A stretch of 64,000 bases of DNA from CAVYUC01 sp963783085 (lineage in GTDB: Bacteria; Bacteroidota; Bacteroidia; Bacteroidales; Prolixibacteraceae), in the NCBI GenBank assembly GCA_963783085.1, contig CAWAMJ010000018.1, positions 9,926-73,925 of the forward strand, written 5' to 3'. A program made the position numbers and the translations under genes. Numbering within the stretch: position 1 is the first letter of the stretch; each line of letters starts with the position of its first letter. Below, in pieces: positions 27,077 through 36,413 of this stretch. The notes below the pieces were generated by a model, which was given only the letters and a program-made list of their open reading frames with translations, did no database searches and was not told the DNA's origin.

Positions 27077-27109
27077 TGCGGGACCGGAAGTTTCCGAACT
27101 CCCGGATAT

Positions 27110-27799
27110 CTATTCATCCAAATACTTTCTATACAAATCGGGCCGGAGTTTTCTGGTCCGTTCAATCGATTGTTCGTGTTTCCAATCATCAATCAACTTG
27201 TCGTTTCCGCTCAGCAGGATTTTCGGAACTTTCATTCCTTTGTATTCGGCCGGCCGCGTGTAAACCGGCGGACTCAGCAAATTGTCCTGGAACGAATCGG
27301 TAAGCGCGGATGTTTCATCGGAAAGTACTCCCGGAAGCAGCCGAACAATACTGTCGGTAATAATTGCCGCTGCCAGTTCGCCTCCGGTTAAAACATAATC
27401 GCCCACCGAAATTTCCTTTGTTATGTAACGATCGCGAATGCGTTGATCTACACCTTTATAATGCCCGCAGAGGATAATAATGTTCTGTTTTAAGGAAAGC
27501 TTGTTTGCTTCTTTTTGGTTGTACAGCGGCGCATCGGGAGTAGTAAAAATTATCTCGTCGTAGCTGCGCTCGTTCTGCAGTGTTTCAATTGCTTTTTCAA
27601 TCGGTTGAATAGCCATTACCATTCCCGCGCCTTTGCTAAAGGAATAATCATCCACCCGCCGGTGCTTGTCGTTGGAATAATCTCGCAAACTATGCACGTG
27701 TATTTCTGCCAAACCCTTTTCCTGCGATCGTTTAATAATCGAATGGTTCAGGGGACTTTGCAGAATTTCGGGCAAAACTGTGATAATATCAATACGCAT
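27110..27799 (-). CDS. trmD: tRNA (guanine-37-N1)-methyltransferase
   Basis: A 229-residue SPOUT-fold enzyme that methylates G37 next to the anticodon and prevents frameshifting. The start MRIDIITVLPE is typical. The trefoil-knot SAM site is seen in IIILCGHYKGVDQRI and the YVLTGGELAAAIITDSIVRLLPGVLS block. The C-terminal helical domain ends with RKLRPDLYRKYLD. It is convergent with the nuclease gene. A TATTTTTG -7-like box (27814-27821, minus strand) lies just upstream. Confidence 0.97.
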   Translation of the reverse strand: MRIDIITVLPEILQSPLNHSIIKRSQEKGLAEIHVHSLRDYSNDKHRRVDDYSFSKGAGMVMAIQPIEKAIETLQNERSYDEIIFTTPDAPLYNQKEANKLSLKQNIIILCGHYKGVDQRIRDRYITKEISVGDYVLTGGELAAAIITDSIVRLLPGVLSDETSALTDSFQDNLLSPPVYTRPAEYKGMKVPKILLSGNDKLIDDWKHEQSIERTRKLRPDLYRKYLDE

Positions 27800-28039
27800 T
27801 TAAAATTTTTCGACAAAAATAACGATTAATCCTGAATCACTTTCCAACAAAATAATACATGTACATAATTGAATAACATGACAATTATTCATGCTGATTG
27901 AATGAAATTGCGACTATATGTCACAAAAATTGATTGAACCAGCTGAATTTTTAGTTGATATTTAAATGGTACAGGAATTGAAAACGGGGATTACAGAAGT
28001 TGAAAATTATAAATTATCAAAATAAAAGGAGAAAATATC

Positions 28040-28495
28040 ATGAACTTAGTAAAATTTCACAAACCAGGTTACAGCGTAAACAACAACTTAGTTGACGAAC
28101 TTTTCAATAATTTTTTGAAAAACGATTACCACGAAAATTACCTTCAAAATTGCGGGAACCAACCGGCAACAAATGTTTTCGAAACTGACAAGGATTTCAG
28201 GATTGAATTGTTGCTTCCGGGTTTTCCGAAAGAAGAAGTTAAAATGAGCTATCACAAAAATCTGCTGACGATTAAAGTGGATCAAAAAGAAGAAAAAGGA
28301 GAAGGCAAAAAAGAAGAATTCAAATATGCTCACCGTGAATTTGGCGCGTTCGAATTCGAAAAACATTTTAAAGTGCCGAATTCAGTGGACGCTGAGAATA
28401 TTCAAGCCAAATTTGAAGATGGAATTTTGCGGGTAATCCTGCCTAAAAAAGAAGAAGCTTTGGAAAAAGCTCCTCTTGAAATAAAAATTGCTTAA
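28040..28495 (+). CDS. Small heat-shock protein (Hsp20 / alpha-crystallin)
   Basis: A 151-residue ATP-independent holdase chaperone. The alpha-crystallin domain covers about residues 40-140, with FRIELLLPGFPKEEVKMSYHKNLLTI and the closing signature AKFEDGILRVILPK. The C-terminal PLEIKI contains an I-x-I anchoring motif for oligomer assembly. A clear Shine-Dalgarno-like AAAGGAGAAA lies 9 bases before the start, unusual for this window, and suggests strong translation. It is monocistronic and followed by a strong terminator. The 240-bp upstream region has a GAATAA/TTATTC inverted repeat (27871-27890) of unknown meaning. Confidence 0.94.
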   Translation: MNLVKFHKPGYSVNNNLVDELFNNFLKNDYHENYLQNCGNQPATNVFETDKDFRIELLLPGFPKEEVKMSYHKNLLTIKVDQKEEKGEGKKEEFKYAHREFGAFEFEKHFKVPNSVDAENIQAKFEDGILRVILPKKEEALEKAPLEIKIA

Positions 28496-28522
28496 CAAAC
28501 TGCGGTAAAAATATGAATTTGG

Positions 28523-28556
28523 AAACCCGGCCTGGTGCCGGGTTTTTGTTTTTTAC
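28523..28556 (+). terminator. Intrinsic terminator of the small heat-shock gene
   Basis: A perfect 9-bp stem, AAACCCGGC (28523-28531) and GCCGGGTTT (28537-28545), with a CTGGT loop, runs into a T-rich tail TTTTTGTTTTTT. It is the clearest terminator in the window. Confidence 0.92.
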
Positions 28557-28641
28557 AGCGAAATTGTTGTTGAACCAGGAATATTTTTCAATTCGGTACG
28601 AATAGTTTTTTCATTATCAGGTTAAGCATTATTTTTACTCT

Positions 28642-28672
28642 TTTGGTACGCGGGATACAAAAAATAACTTTG
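28642..28672 (+). promoter_or_regulatory. Bacteroidota promoter TTTG-N19-TAACTTTG before the GH97 gene
   Basis: TTTG at 28642-28645, a 19-base spacer and TAACTTTG at 28665-28672 fit the TTTG / TAnnTTTG consensus of Bacteroidota primary-sigma promoters. Transcription should start near 28680, about 20 bases before the ATG at 28701. Confidence 0.78.
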
Positions 28673-28700
28673 AACTTAACTTTTTTTGAAAAACTAAATC

Positions 28701-30641
28701 ATGATAAAAAAAACCATCCTTTTTGCCACTCTTACCTTTTTAACCGGTAACATTTTTGCTCAAAATATTCAGGTGAAATCGCCCGATGGAAAGATTACTT
28801 CAAAAATCTCAATCGGTAAAAACATTCAGTATTCAGCCAGCTTCAACGAGAATGAAATTATTGAACCCTCCGGAATTTCATTCAATTTTAAACAGTCTCC
28901 ACCGCTGGGGCAATACATGGAAATTTTAAAGACCGAAAATTACGAGGCGGACAATACCTGGAAACCTGTGTTAAAACGGTATGAAACCATCCGAGACAAA
29001 CATAATGGGGTTCGTATTTACCTGAAAGAAAAACGGTTCCCCGGGCGTTTACTAACGCTGGATTTTCGAGTATTTAACGACGGAATGGCTTTTCGTACTG
29101 AGTTTCCTGAACAATTTGGCAATCGTGAATTTGTAATGACGGATGAATTAAGCCAGTTCAATTTTGCTGGAAACCATACTTGCTGGGCCGTGAATTATGG
29201 CAGCTACACAACATCTCAGGAGGTTGAATTTTTTGAACGTAAAATCGGCACTATCACGCCGGAAATGGTTATTGGTTTGCCGATGACCCTGCAAGTTGAT
29301 GATAACTGTTTTGTTGCAGTTACCGAAGCAGCTTTAACAGATTACGCAGGAATGTATTTGAAAGCGAATCCTGCTGCCGGTGAATTTGCAATGCGAAGCG
29401 CTTTGTCGCCGCGCAAAGGCCAACCGGAAAACGGTGACAAAGTTGTATTCAGAAATCCGCATAAAACGCCGTGGCGCGTGATTATGATGGGCGAAAAACC
29501 AGGCGATTTGGTGGAATCGGAAATCATTCAAAATCTGAATGAACCTTGTGCCATTGACGATCCTTCATGGATTAAACCGGGCATCAGCGCCTGGGACCAC
29601 TGGTGGAGCGGCGAAGTAAAAATGGAACAGCCGGTAATTTATGAATACATTGATTTGGCTTCGTCGATGGGCTGGCCTTACATGCTCATCGACTGGCAAT
29701 GGTACGGGCAGTTTAACCAACCCGATGCCGATATTACCACTGTGGCGCCACAATTGAACATGCAGGAAATACTCCGTTATGCAAAAAGTAAAAATGTACG
29801 GTGCTGGTTGTGGCTTTACAATACGGATGTTAACCGGGCCGATTTTGACAAAGCCTGTGCATTATATGAAACCTGGGGAATTGCCGGCATTAAAATCGAT
29901 TTTATGGACAGCGACGATCAGGAGATGGTCAACTGGTATCAAAACACCGTTAAAACGGCGGCCAAACATCATTTGATGGTCGATTTTCACGGAGCATACA
30001 AACCAACCGGGTGGCGCCGCACTTATCCAAATCTGGTAACGCGCGAAGGAGTTTTGGGAAACGAATACAACAAATGGTCGCTGCGGATAACTCCGGAACA
30101 TATGTGTACCTTGCCGTTTACGCGTATGCTAGCCGGCCCGATGGATTTTACCCCGGGTGGTTTTTTAAACCGGAATCCGGATAAATTTTTAAACGGAACA
30201 CCGGCCCAGGTAATGGGAACCCGTTCAAATACGCTGGCCCAGTTTGTTGTTTACGACAGTCCGTATCTGGTTGCCTGCGATCATCCTCAAAATTATTACG
30301 GCAAAGTGGGAGAAGAGTTCCTGAAAAAAGTAAAATCGGTTTGGGACGATACAAAAGTGCTGAAAGGTGAAATTAGCAAATACATTATTATGGTCCGCCG
30401 CGATGGAAACCGGTGGTTTATCGGCGCCATGAATAACAGCGATGAACGTGAGTCTGACCTGTCGCTTGATTTCCTTCCTTCCGGAAAATACAGGATGACC
30501 AGCTTTTCCGATTCAGAAAAAACAAAAGAAAATGCCGAAATTGCAGATAAAAAGGAAACGGCTGTGAACAACAAGGCCATTTTAAAGATTAAAATGGTTC
30601 CCGGTGGTGGCTTTGCAGCCTGGCTGGAACCGGTGGAATAA
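28701..30641 (+). CDS. Glycoside hydrolase family 97
   Basis: A 646-residue exported hydrolase: signal peptide to about residue 20, GH97 N-terminal beta-supersandwich (about 25-280), catalytic TIM barrel (about 285-550) and C-terminal beta domain. The barrel contains WDHWWSGEVKM, GIKIDFMDSDDQ with an Asp (about D400) at the nucleophile position of the retaining subgroup, and REGVLGNEYNKW with the acid/base Glu region (about 449-455). The retaining subgroup acts on alpha-galactosides, and characterised members also release beta-L-arabinopyranose. The araD and araB genes downstream favour an arabinopyranoside or galactoside substrate; the exact linkage is inference. Confidence 0.92.
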   Translation: MIKKTILFATLTFLTGNIFAQNIQVKSPDGKITSKISIGKNIQYSASFNENEIIEPSGISFNFKQSPPLGQYMEILKTENYEADNTWKPVLKRYETIRDKHNGVRIYLKEKRFPGRLLTLDFRVFNDGMAFRTEFPEQFGNREFVMTDELSQFNFAGNHTCWAVNYGSYTTSQEVEFFERKIGTITPEMVIGLPMTLQVDDNCFVAVTEAALTDYAGMYLKANPAAGEFAMRSALSPRKGQPENGDKVVFRNPHKTPWRVIMMGEKPGDLVESEIIQNLNEPCAIDDPSWIKPGISAWDHWWSGEVKMEQPVIYEYIDLASSMGWPYMLIDWQWYGQFNQPDADITTVAPQLNMQEILRYAKSKNVRCWLWLYNTDVNRADFDKACALYETWGIAGIKIDFMDSDDQEMVNWYQNTVKTAAKHHLMVDFHGAYKPTGWRRTYPNLVTREGVLGNEYNKWSLRITPEHMCTLPFTRMLAGPMDFTPGGFLNRNPDKFLNGTPAQVMGTRSNTLAQFVVYDSPYLVACDHPQNYYGKVGEEFLKKVKSVWDDTKVLKGEISKYIIMVRRDGNRWFIGAMNNSDERESDLSLDFLPSGKYRMTSFSDSEKTKENAEIADKKETAVNNKAILKIKMVPGGGFAAWLEPVE

Positions 30642-30659
30642 TTAGTGATCAGTGATCAG

Positions 30660-30711
30660 TCGCAGTGAACAATCGCAGTGAACAGTCGCAGTGAACGATC
30701 GAAGCGAACAG
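30660..30711. repeat. Four tandem 13-bp repeats between GH97 and araD
   Basis: Four consecutive 13-base units based on TCGCAGTGAACAA, the last one diverged, preceded by a doubled TGATCAG. The tract fills most of the 118-bp gap. Copy number may vary between strains. Confidence 0.8.
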
Positions 30712-30759
30712 ATTATCAATGACTTTAAACTTTGAGCTTTCATCTTTAAACTATATGAT

Positions 30760-31449
30760 ATGCTGGAAAAATTAAAAGAACAGGTATTGGAAGCCAACCT
30801 TGATTTGGTAAGGCACGGGCTGGTAGTATTTACCTGGGGAAATGTGAGTGGAATCAGCCGCAAGCGGGATATGGTGGTAATTAAACCCAGTGGCATTTCG
30901 TACGACAAAATGAAACTTAAGGATATGGTTGTGCTTAATTTATACGGCCAGGTGGTGGAAGGCAATTTGAAACCTTCGAGCGATGCCGCAACTCATCTGG
31001 TGCTGTATCGTCAGTTCACAACTATTGGCGGCATTGTTCATACACATTCTGAATGGGCGACCTCCTGGGCGCAAGCCGGAAAAGGTATCCCGGCAATTGG
31101 AACCACCCATGCCGATTATTTTTATGGCGAAATTCCCTGTACCCGGAAAATGACAACAGCAGAAATTGAAGGAGAATATGAACTGGAAACAGGACGTGTT
31201 ATTGTGGAGCGGTTTAAAGATCTCGATCCTGATTATATTCCGGGAGTTTTGGTGAATAACCACGGTCCGTTTGCCTGGGGCACCGATGCCGCAAATGCAG
31301 TTCATAATGCAGTTGTAATGGAAGAAGTGGCAAAAATGACTTTCCGATCGCTGCAATTAAATCCGGAAACAACAATGGATCAGGCGCTTCTCGACAAACA
31401 TTTTCTTCGAAAACACGGGAAGAATGCGTATTACGGGCAGGGGGAGTAA
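30760..31449 (+). CDS. araD: L-ribulose-5-phosphate 4-epimerase
   Basis: A class II aldolase-fold zinc enzyme of 229 residues that converts L-ribulose-5-phosphate to D-xylulose-5-phosphate, the last step of L-arabinose breakdown. Visible are the GNVSG phosphate-binding motif, KPSGISY, the zinc ligands in IVHTHSEWATSWAQAG (about 92-97) and NNHGPFAWG with the third zinc histidine (about 168). Length and motifs match AraD rather than fuculose aldolase. It precedes araB, separated by a heptanucleotide repeat tract. Confidence 0.94.
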   Translation: MLEKLKEQVLEANLDLVRHGLVVFTWGNVSGISRKRDMVVIKPSGISYDKMKLKDMVVLNLYGQVVEGNLKPSSDAATHLVLYRQFTTIGGIVHTHSEWATSWAQAGKGIPAIGTTHADYFYGEIPCTRKMTTAEIEGEYELETGRVIVERFKDLDPDYIPGVLVNNHGPFAWGTDAANAVHNAVVMEEVAKMTFRSLQLNPETTMDQALLDKHFLRKHGKNAYYGQGE

Positions 31450-31452
31450 GTA

Positions 31453-31557
31453 AGTTCAAAGTTCAAAGTTTAAAGTTTAAAGTTCAGAGTTCAGAGTTCA
31501 GAGTTCAGAGTTCAAAGTTCAGAGTTCAAAGTTTAAAGTTTAAAGTTCAAAGATCAG
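31453..31557. repeat. Fifteen tandem heptanucleotide repeats between araD and araB
   Basis: 105 bases made of fifteen 7-base units of the type AGTTCAA, AGTTCAG or AGTTTAA, the last being AGATCAG. The tract begins 3 bases after the araD stop and ends 46 bases before the araB start. It may vary in length by slippage and change leader structure or coupling. Similar heptads occur between genes of many Bacteroidota. Confidence 0.9.
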
Positions 31558-31603
31558 AGCTTGAGTTTATGAGGAAGAAATCAATAAAAATCATAAAATA
31601 CCA

Positions 31604-33268
31604 ATGGATAAATATACTATCGGTTTGGATTACGGAACAGATTCCGTTCGTTCGTTAATTGTAAATGTGGAAACAGGCCAGGAAATGGCAAGTGCAGTTT
31701 TTAATTACCCCCGCTGGGAAAAAGGCTGGTATTGCGATCCGCCAAATAACCGGTTTCGGCAGCATCCGAAAGATTATCTTGAAGGTTTGAAATTTACGGT
31801 AAAAGAAGCCTTGAGACAGGCTCCTGAAGGAGTTGCGGTAAATGTGGTTGGTATTTCCGTGGATACCACCGGCTCAACTCCGGTTGCCGTTGATGAAAAA
31901 GGCACACCGCTTTCGTTAACCCCGGGTTTCGAGGAAAATCCAAATGCCATGTTTGTGCTTTGGAAAGATCATACAGCGGTAAAAGAAGCGGAAGAAATTA
32001 ATGCACTGGCCCGTAATTGGGAAATTGATTTTACCAAATTTGAAGGTGGAATTTATTCGTCGGAATGGTTTTGGGCGAAATTACTGCATGTAATTCGCGA
32101 AGATGCCGGTGTTTTCCGCGCCGCCTATTCATGGGTGGAGCATTGCGACTGGATTCCGGCGGTGCTTACCGGCAATACCAATCCAAAAACCTTGAAACGC
32201 AGTCGCTGTGCCGCCGGCCACAAAGCGATGTGGCACGAAGCATTCGGAGGTTTGCCGTCAGAAGAATTTTTGAAGGCGCTCGATCCGATGCTGGCTGGTT
32301 TAAAAGAACGGTTATATAAGGATACTTTCACCTGCGATATTGCAGCCGGAACTTTAACTCCGGAGTGGGCGAAAGAATTGGGATTACCCGGCAATGTGGT
32401 AATTGGCGTCGGAGCTTTTGATGCCCACCTTGGCGCAGTGGGCGCCGAAATCGAGCCATACTATCTTTCGAAAGTAATGGGAACTTCAACCTGTGATATG
32501 CTCATTGCACCAATGGATGAAGCGGGCGACAAACTGGTAAGCGGCATTTGCGGACAAGTTGATGGTTCAATTGTGCCGGGAATGCTGGGACTGGAGGCCG
32601 GGCAATCGGCATTTGGCGATATTTATGCGTGGTTTAAGCGGATACTGGAATGGCCGCTTAAAAATATTCTGACCGAATCAGAATTGCTGGATGAAGCCAC
32701 AAAACAGAAGGTTATTGAAGAAACTTCGGATAAAATTATTGCCAGGTTAAGCGAGGAAGCAGCCAAAATCCCGATTGAGGAAAGTGGTATTGTGGCGCTC
32801 GACTGGATGAACGGCCGCCGCACTCCTGATGCGAACCAAAATTTGAAAGGGGCCATTGCCGGCTTGAACCTGGGATCGGACGCCCCACGCATTTTTCGTG
32901 CGCTTGTGGAAGCAACGGCATTTGGTTCAAAAGCAATTAACGATCGGTTTATGGAGGAAGGAGTCCGGATTGACGGAGTGATTGCCCTGGGCGGAGTAGC
33001 AAAAAAGTCGCCGCTGGTTATGCAAATTGTTGCCGATGTACTGAATATGCCAATAAAAGTCGCCCGCTCTGAACAGGCGTGTGCTCTCGGGTCTGCAATG
33101 GCTGCATCTGTGGCAGCCGGAATTTATTCCAGTACTTCGGAAGCGCAGAAAAAAATGGGTGGCGGAATTGAAACCGAATACTATCCCATTCCTGAAAATG
33201 TGGAGAAGTATAAAGTGCTGTATGAGAAGTACAAAAAATTCGGTGGATTTATTGAATGTGATTTTTAG
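31604..33268 (+). CDS. araB: Ribulokinase
   Basis: A 554-residue FGGY-family sugar kinase phosphorylating L-ribulose. The N-terminal phosphate-1 motif is YTIGLDYGTDSVRSLIV. SVDTTGSTPVAVD, the catalytic region VIGVGAFDAHLGAVG with its Asp base (about residue 274) and the C-terminal ATP-binding GGVAKKSPLVMQIVADVL are all characteristic of AraB. With araD this gives two of the three steps of arabinose use; araA is not in the window. No T-run or promoter box is evident in the short gap before it. Confidence 0.95.
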   Translation: MDKYTIGLDYGTDSVRSLIVNVETGQEMASAVFNYPRWEKGWYCDPPNNRFRQHPKDYLEGLKFTVKEALRQAPEGVAVNVVGISVDTTGSTPVAVDEKGTPLSLTPGFEENPNAMFVLWKDHTAVKEAEEINALARNWEIDFTKFEGGIYSSEWFWAKLLHVIREDAGVFRAAYSWVEHCDWIPAVLTGNTNPKTLKRSRCAAGHKAMWHEAFGGLPSEEFLKALDPMLAGLKERLYKDTFTCDIAAGTLTPEWAKELGLPGNVVIGVGAFDAHLGAVGAEIEPYYLSKVMGTSTCDMLIAPMDEAGDKLVSGICGQVDGSIVPGMLGLEAGQSAFGDIYAWFKRILEWPLKNILTESELLDEATKQKVIEETSDKIIARLSEEAAKIPIEESGIVALDWMNGRRTPDANQNLKGAIAGLNLGSDAPRIFRALVEATAFGSKAINDRFMEEGVRIDGVIALGGVAKKSPLVMQIVADVLNMPIKVARSEQACALGSAMAASVAAGIYSSTSEAQKKMGGGIETEYYPIPENVEKYKVLYEKYKKFGGFIECDF

Positions 33269-33325
33269 ATAAAAAGCATCGTAAATTATTCTAAATTGAA
33301 ACCAAGGAGTAACAACATTTAATTC

Positions 33326-34717
33326 ATGACATTAAAAATAGCTGCAGTTTGTTTGTTGGCAGGGATAATTTTTGCCGGCTGTAATTCTTCCTCAAAAAAA
33401 GAACAGAAATCCGGCGAGACCGAAATTTTGGCTGCCACGCCGCCAATGGGTTGGAACAGTTGGGATTGTTACGGTGTCGATGTAACCGAAAATCAGGTTA
33501 AAGCCAACGCGGATTACATGGCTGAAAAACTGAAGGATTCTGGCTGGGAATACATTGTGGTTGATTTGGGTTGGTATCTTCCCCCGGAAGTCAGTATCCT
33601 TTCTTTTCAGCAGGAACAACCTCCTCAAAATGTAGATGTTAATGGCCGGCTGCTACCCGATGAACGTAAATTCCCTTCATCAATCGGAGGAAAAGGATTT
33701 AAACCGCTGGCCGATTACGTGCACAGCAGGGGTTTGAAATTCGGAATCCATATTATGCGCGGAATTCCGTGGCAGGCAGTCGAAAATAAAATATTAATAA
33801 AAGGCACCGATATTCATGCTGATATAATAGCTGATAAAAACGACACCTGCGTATGGTACGACGGGATGTACGGTGTGGATATGTCGAGACCGGGTGCGCA
33901 GGAATATTATAATTCACTGCTTGATTTATATGCCGAATGGGGTGTGGATTATATTAAAGCCGATGATATGTCGAGGCCGTATCACAGGAATGAGATTACT
34001 GCACTTCATAAAGCAATTCTGCATTGCGACCGTCCGATTGTTTTGAGCTTATCTCCGGGTGCTGCACCAATAGATGAAGCTGAACATTTGCAAAAAAACG
34101 CCAATTTGTGGCGCGTTTCCAACGATTTCTGGGACGACTGGAAGTTCCTGAAACAGGCTTTTGTTTATGCTCGCTTGTGGCAGCCATACATTCAGCCCGG
34201 TTCCTGGCCTGATTCGGATATGCTGCCGCTTGGCAAACTCCGTAAAACTGGTTCCGACAGTTATGTGGCCGATCATATAAATACGACTCCAGACAAAATT
34301 ACCGACGAATACTCCCGGCTTTCGCAAACCGAACAAATTACTTTGATGTCATTTTGGTCCATTACTAAATCACCGTTGATGTTTGGTGGTAATTTGCCCG
34401 AAAATGATGCGTTCACTTTGAAATTGTTAACGAATGAAGATGTGCTGTACATTAATCAGCATTCGGTTGATAATAAAGAGTTGCGTTACGACGACAGTTA
34501 TTCCGTCTGGACAGCCAAAGATCCAGGTTCTGATGCAACTTATATTGGATTGTTCAATACCGGTGAAAAACCAAAAGTTATTTCGCTGGCAACCAAAGAA
34601 TTTGTCCGCGATGAGGAGTTGGAATTTTATGAATTGTGGAAAGGAACATCCATAAACGCAAAGGAAATCAATATTGAAATTCCGCCGCACGGTTCCAAAT
34701 TATACCGGGTGAAATAA
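33326..34717 (+). CDS. Glycoside hydrolase family 27 lipoprotein
   Basis: A 463-residue protein with a lipoprotein signal (lipobox FAGC at about residue 19), so probably membrane-anchored. GH27 barrel: PPMGWNSWDCYGVDV at the start, nucleophile Asp in YIKADDMS (about 213), and an Asp-rich acid/base region in RVSNDFWDDW (about 266). A C-terminal beta domain follows. GH27 includes alpha-galactosidases and beta-L-arabinopyranosidases; the ara genes beside it make the second activity a real option. Nearest start ATG 33326; the gene follows araB by 57 bases and is probably in the same operon. Confidence 0.92.
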   Translation: MTLKIAAVCLLAGIIFAGCNSSSKKEQKSGETEILAATPPMGWNSWDCYGVDVTENQVKANADYMAEKLKDSGWEYIVVDLGWYLPPEVSILSFQQEQPPQNVDVNGRLLPDERKFPSSIGGKGFKPLADYVHSRGLKFGIHIMRGIPWQAVENKILIKGTDIHADIIADKNDTCVWYDGMYGVDMSRPGAQEYYNSLLDLYAEWGVDYIKADDMSRPYHRNEITALHKAILHCDRPIVLSLSPGAAPIDEAEHLQKNANLWRVSNDFWDDWKFLKQAFVYARLWQPYIQPGSWPDSDMLPLGKLRKTGSDSYVADHINTTPDKITDEYSRLSQTEQITLMSFWSITKSPLMFGGNLPENDAFTLKLLTNEDVLYINQHSVDNKELRYDDSYSVWTAKDPGSDATYIGLFNTGEKPKVISLATKEFVRDEELEFYELWKGTSINAKEINIEIPPHGSKLYRVK

Positions 34718-34868
34718 TTTTTGCAAGTACTTTCTTTCGATGAAATTGTGTAGTTTTATTTCAAACCGGATTGGAGCCGGAGACTTCATACGCTTTGGAA
34801 TAGCATCGCTTTTAACGTTCTGTAAACACGAAAATAAAAACGGAACCATCAGGGCAGTATAAAATTAT

Positions 34869-34901
34869 AAGAGGCCGCCCGAAAACCGGACAGCCTCTTT
34901 T
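34869..34901. terminator. Bidirectional terminator between GH27 and ompA-like genes
   Basis: AAGAGGC (34869-34875) pairs with GCCTCTT (34893-34899), with a partly paired interior and a GAAAA loop. T-rich sequence follows on the plus strand, and the minus strand also reads into TTATAATTTTAT, so it can serve both convergent genes. Confidence 0.75.
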
Positions 34902-34919
34902 GTATTATTCCGCTGTTAT

Positions 34920-36239
34920 TTATTTTCTAATTCGAACCGTTTCAAATTCCACCCTTCTGTTTAACTGCCTGTTAGCGCGCGATGTATTTGGCACTGCCGG
35001 TTTTGTTTCGCCATAATAGTTTGAACTAATATAGGCATTACTTACCCCTTTCGACAACAGGTATTTAACTACGGATTCAGCACGGCGTTGTGAAAGACCC
35101 ATGTTGTAGCGTTCAGTTCCAATGCTGTCAGTATGGCCGCCAACTTCAATTTCATATTCTTTACTTCCATCAATATCCTCAACCAGTTCATCGAGTTTGG
35201 CTTTTCCTTCGTCTCTCAGGAACGATTTATCAAAATCAAAATATACATTTGGCACTTCAATGGTTTCCCAGGCAGGACAACCATCGTTGTCGACCGAACC
35301 AGGCTGGGTAGGACATCTGTCTTCACAGTCTATCACACCGTCCCCGTCGGAATCAAGCGGACAACCATTTACATCAACCGGGCAACCTTTGGGTGTATCC
35401 GGACATTTATCATCGGGATCCGCAACGCCGTCACCGTCAGAATCCGGACATCCGTTGAATTTAGCCAGGCCCGGAACGTCCGGGCATTCATCATCTTTAT
35501 CGGCAATACCGTCGCCATCCCTGTCAGGACAACCATTTAAACTGGCTGGCCCAGGTTCATCCGGACAATCATCTTTATAGTCTGCAACACCGTCGCCATC
35601 TCTGTCGAGAGGACAGCCATTTTCATCAACCTGAACTCCGGGAGGTGTGTCAGGACAATTATCTTTCCTGTCAGAAACGCCATCGCCGTCAGAATCCTTA
35701 CCTGCGCCAAGTGCAAATTCGATTCCGCCAACTACTTTGAAATGATTATCCGTTACCGGCTGTTCGCCGGGAACGCCCTGGATATATCGCCAGCCTTCGA
35801 TGCCTTTGATGTAACCAGCCTCCAGAAATAACGACACACTTTCTCCAATGGGGAACTTGCTTCCGATGCCGGCATCAAAATTCACCCCGCCTTCGTGGTT
35901 GTCCCACAAATAACCAACTCCGCCAAAAAGGTAAGGCTGAACAGCGCTTTCTTCCTGTAAAATATATCCGTTGTACAATTTGTACCTTAAATTAAGCGCT
36001 GAATTAACAATATCCCAGCCATCGTCACTAAAACCGGCGTTATTATTCCACATCAAATCGAATGATGGTGTTAAATAACGACTTAAGTACAATTCTGACA
36101 AAAATGCCATTTCATTTTTTTCAAGATTGTTGAAAATTCCGGGGCCTAACCCAATTGCCCACTTTTTATCAGCATTTTGGGAAAAGGCACTTCCAAAAAT
36201 AAAAAATGCGAGAATAACGAGGAGTACAAATTTTTTCAT
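34920..36239 (-). CDS. OmpA-family outer membrane protein with thrombospondin type-3 repeats
   Basis: A 439-residue protein: signal peptide (1-20), an 8-strand-like beta-barrel region (about 25-185), five acidic calcium-binding repeats of the D.DGDGV.D..D.CP type (about 190-325), and a C-terminal OmpA peptidoglycan-binding domain (about 330-436). This last domain contains YFDFDKSFLRDEG, GHTDSIGTERYN and the N..LS.RRAESV motif. It links the outer membrane to the cell wall, with the calcium repeats acting as a stiff spacer. The acidic repeats create long false reading frames on the opposite strand. Confidence 0.93.
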   Translation of the reverse strand: MKKFVLLVILAFFIFGSAFSQNADKKWAIGLGPGIFNNLEKNEMAFLSELYLSRYLTPSFDLMWNNNAGFSDDGWDIVNSALNLRYKLYNGYILQEESAVQPYLFGGVGYLWDNHEGGVNFDAGIGSKFPIGESVSLFLEAGYIKGIEGWRYIQGVPGEQPVTDNHFKVVGGIEFALGAGKDSDGDGVSDRKDNCPDTPPGVQVDENGCPLDRDGDGVADYKDDCPDEPGPASLNGCPDRDGDGIADKDDECPDVPGLAKFNGCPDSDGDGVADPDDKCPDTPKGCPVDVNGCPLDSDGDGVIDCEDRCPTQPGSVDNDGCPAWETIEVPNVYFDFDKSFLRDEGKAKLDELVEDIDGSKEYEIEVGGHTDSIGTERYNMGLSQRRAESVVKYLLSKGVSNAYISSNYYGETKPAVPNTSRANRQLNRRVEFETVRIRK

Positions 36240-36413
36240 AGCGTATAGTTTAATATTCTTTTAAAAATTCTACCTAAAGTTTCACTGCCAATTAAAGTTT
36301 AGTACCAATTTATACCTTTCCAAACGGCGTATAAACTGAAAAGTTTAACTTTGCAGTAGTTTTTTTAACAAATTTAAGCAATTCTTTCATACATAAGTAT
36401 AATTTAAAAAATA

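Noticed and set aside
27871..27890. GAATAA/TTATTC inverted repeat as a heat-shock operator
   Set aside because: Short AT-rich inverted repeats are common by chance here, and it does not match CIRCE or another known heat-shock element.
35090..35580. Long plus-strand open frames opposite the OmpA calcium repeats
   Set aside because: They mirror the repetitive acidic codons of the OmpA gene on the other strand; composition is Ser/Pro/Thr-rich and no domain or start context is present.
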